Assembly (NCBI RefSeq): GCF_020229735.1
Contig: NZ_CP083455.1
Span: forward strand, 2,817,501 to 2,855,189
From: Deinococcus taeanensis
GTDB lineage: Bacteria; Deinococcota; Deinococci; Deinococcales; Deinococcaceae
Direction: 5' to 3'
Length of the DNA stretch: 37,689 nucleotides
Part shown: positions 37,615 through 37,689 of the stretch, piece by piece
Numbering within the stretch: position 1 is the stretch's first letter
Layout: every line of letters begins with the position of its first letter
The notes under the pieces: generated by a model
Told to the model about the DNA's origin: nothing
What the model saw: only the letters and a program-made list of their open reading frames with translations
Database searches by the model: none
Position numbers and translations under genes: made by a program

Positions 37615-37689
37615 CGTCCCGGGGACGGAAAAGCACCCTGGGCAGGGTGCGCCGGTGCCGTGCGCGCTGTGGCCCGGGGGCGTCCTCAG

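Overview
The window is high-GC DNA from what looks like a Deinococcus or a close relative. I infer this from several signs. A response regulator closely resembles the deinococcal radiation-response regulator DrRRA. Two small proteins look like families I associate with Deinococcus. The PilB ATPase has a triple N-terminal module like Thermus PilF. A very high share of genes has a TANNNT -10 element 6-7 nt before the start codon, the leaderless-mRNA layout described for Deinococcus deserti. No database search was possible. There are no rRNA or tRNA genes, CRISPR arrays or insertion sequences that I can see.

Layout, left to right. 1-948: 3' end of a UbiA-type prenyltransferase and two small uncharacterised genes with unusually G/T-rich third positions. 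1090-4180: a single-domain class III nucleotidyl cyclase, then a response regulator and a membrane histidine kinase separated by a hairpin and a separate promoter. 4264-6016 (-): argR with a promoter/operator, and coaBC. 6079-8481 (-): a PhoB-like regulator, a soluble PhoR-like kinase and phoU. 8711-12264: metK, then rsmD-coaD with a small upstream gene (-), then two small genes (+). 12308-16529 (-): dacA-cdaR (c-di-AMP synthesis and its regulator), then yqeK (Ap4A hydrolase family), an LCP protein and rsfS. 16753-18399: an MBL-fold hydrolase (+) and a beta-helix acyltransferase-like protein (-). 18467-22062 (-): a four-gene minor-pilin operon. 22277-23971: a bacterial dynamin-like GTPase. 24084-26696: a thuA/oxidoreductase sugar operon and an IclR regulator. 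26807-30788: a cytochrome c, an M42 peptidase with an isochorismatase-like partner, a quinone-oxidoreductase-like enzyme and fabI. 30926-36222: pgeF-yqeG, then pilB-pilT. 36299-37603 (-): a pyrimidine-nucleoside phosphorylase.

Functional themes are type IV pili (four minor pilins, PilB, PilT), adenine-dinucleotide signalling (c-di-AMP synthesis next to Ap4A hydrolysis), two two-component systems, and coenzyme A synthesis (coaBC and coaD). Six of seven convergent gene pairs are separated by a perfect or near-perfect hairpin.

The most interesting structure is small. The histidine kinase at 2513 and yqeK at 14632 are each preceded by a leaderless 10-codon ORF. In both cases its stop overlaps the GTG start of the main gene as GTGA. 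This looks like a repeated leader-peptide arrangement for coupling translation of genes that lack a Shine-Dalgarno site or have a weak one.
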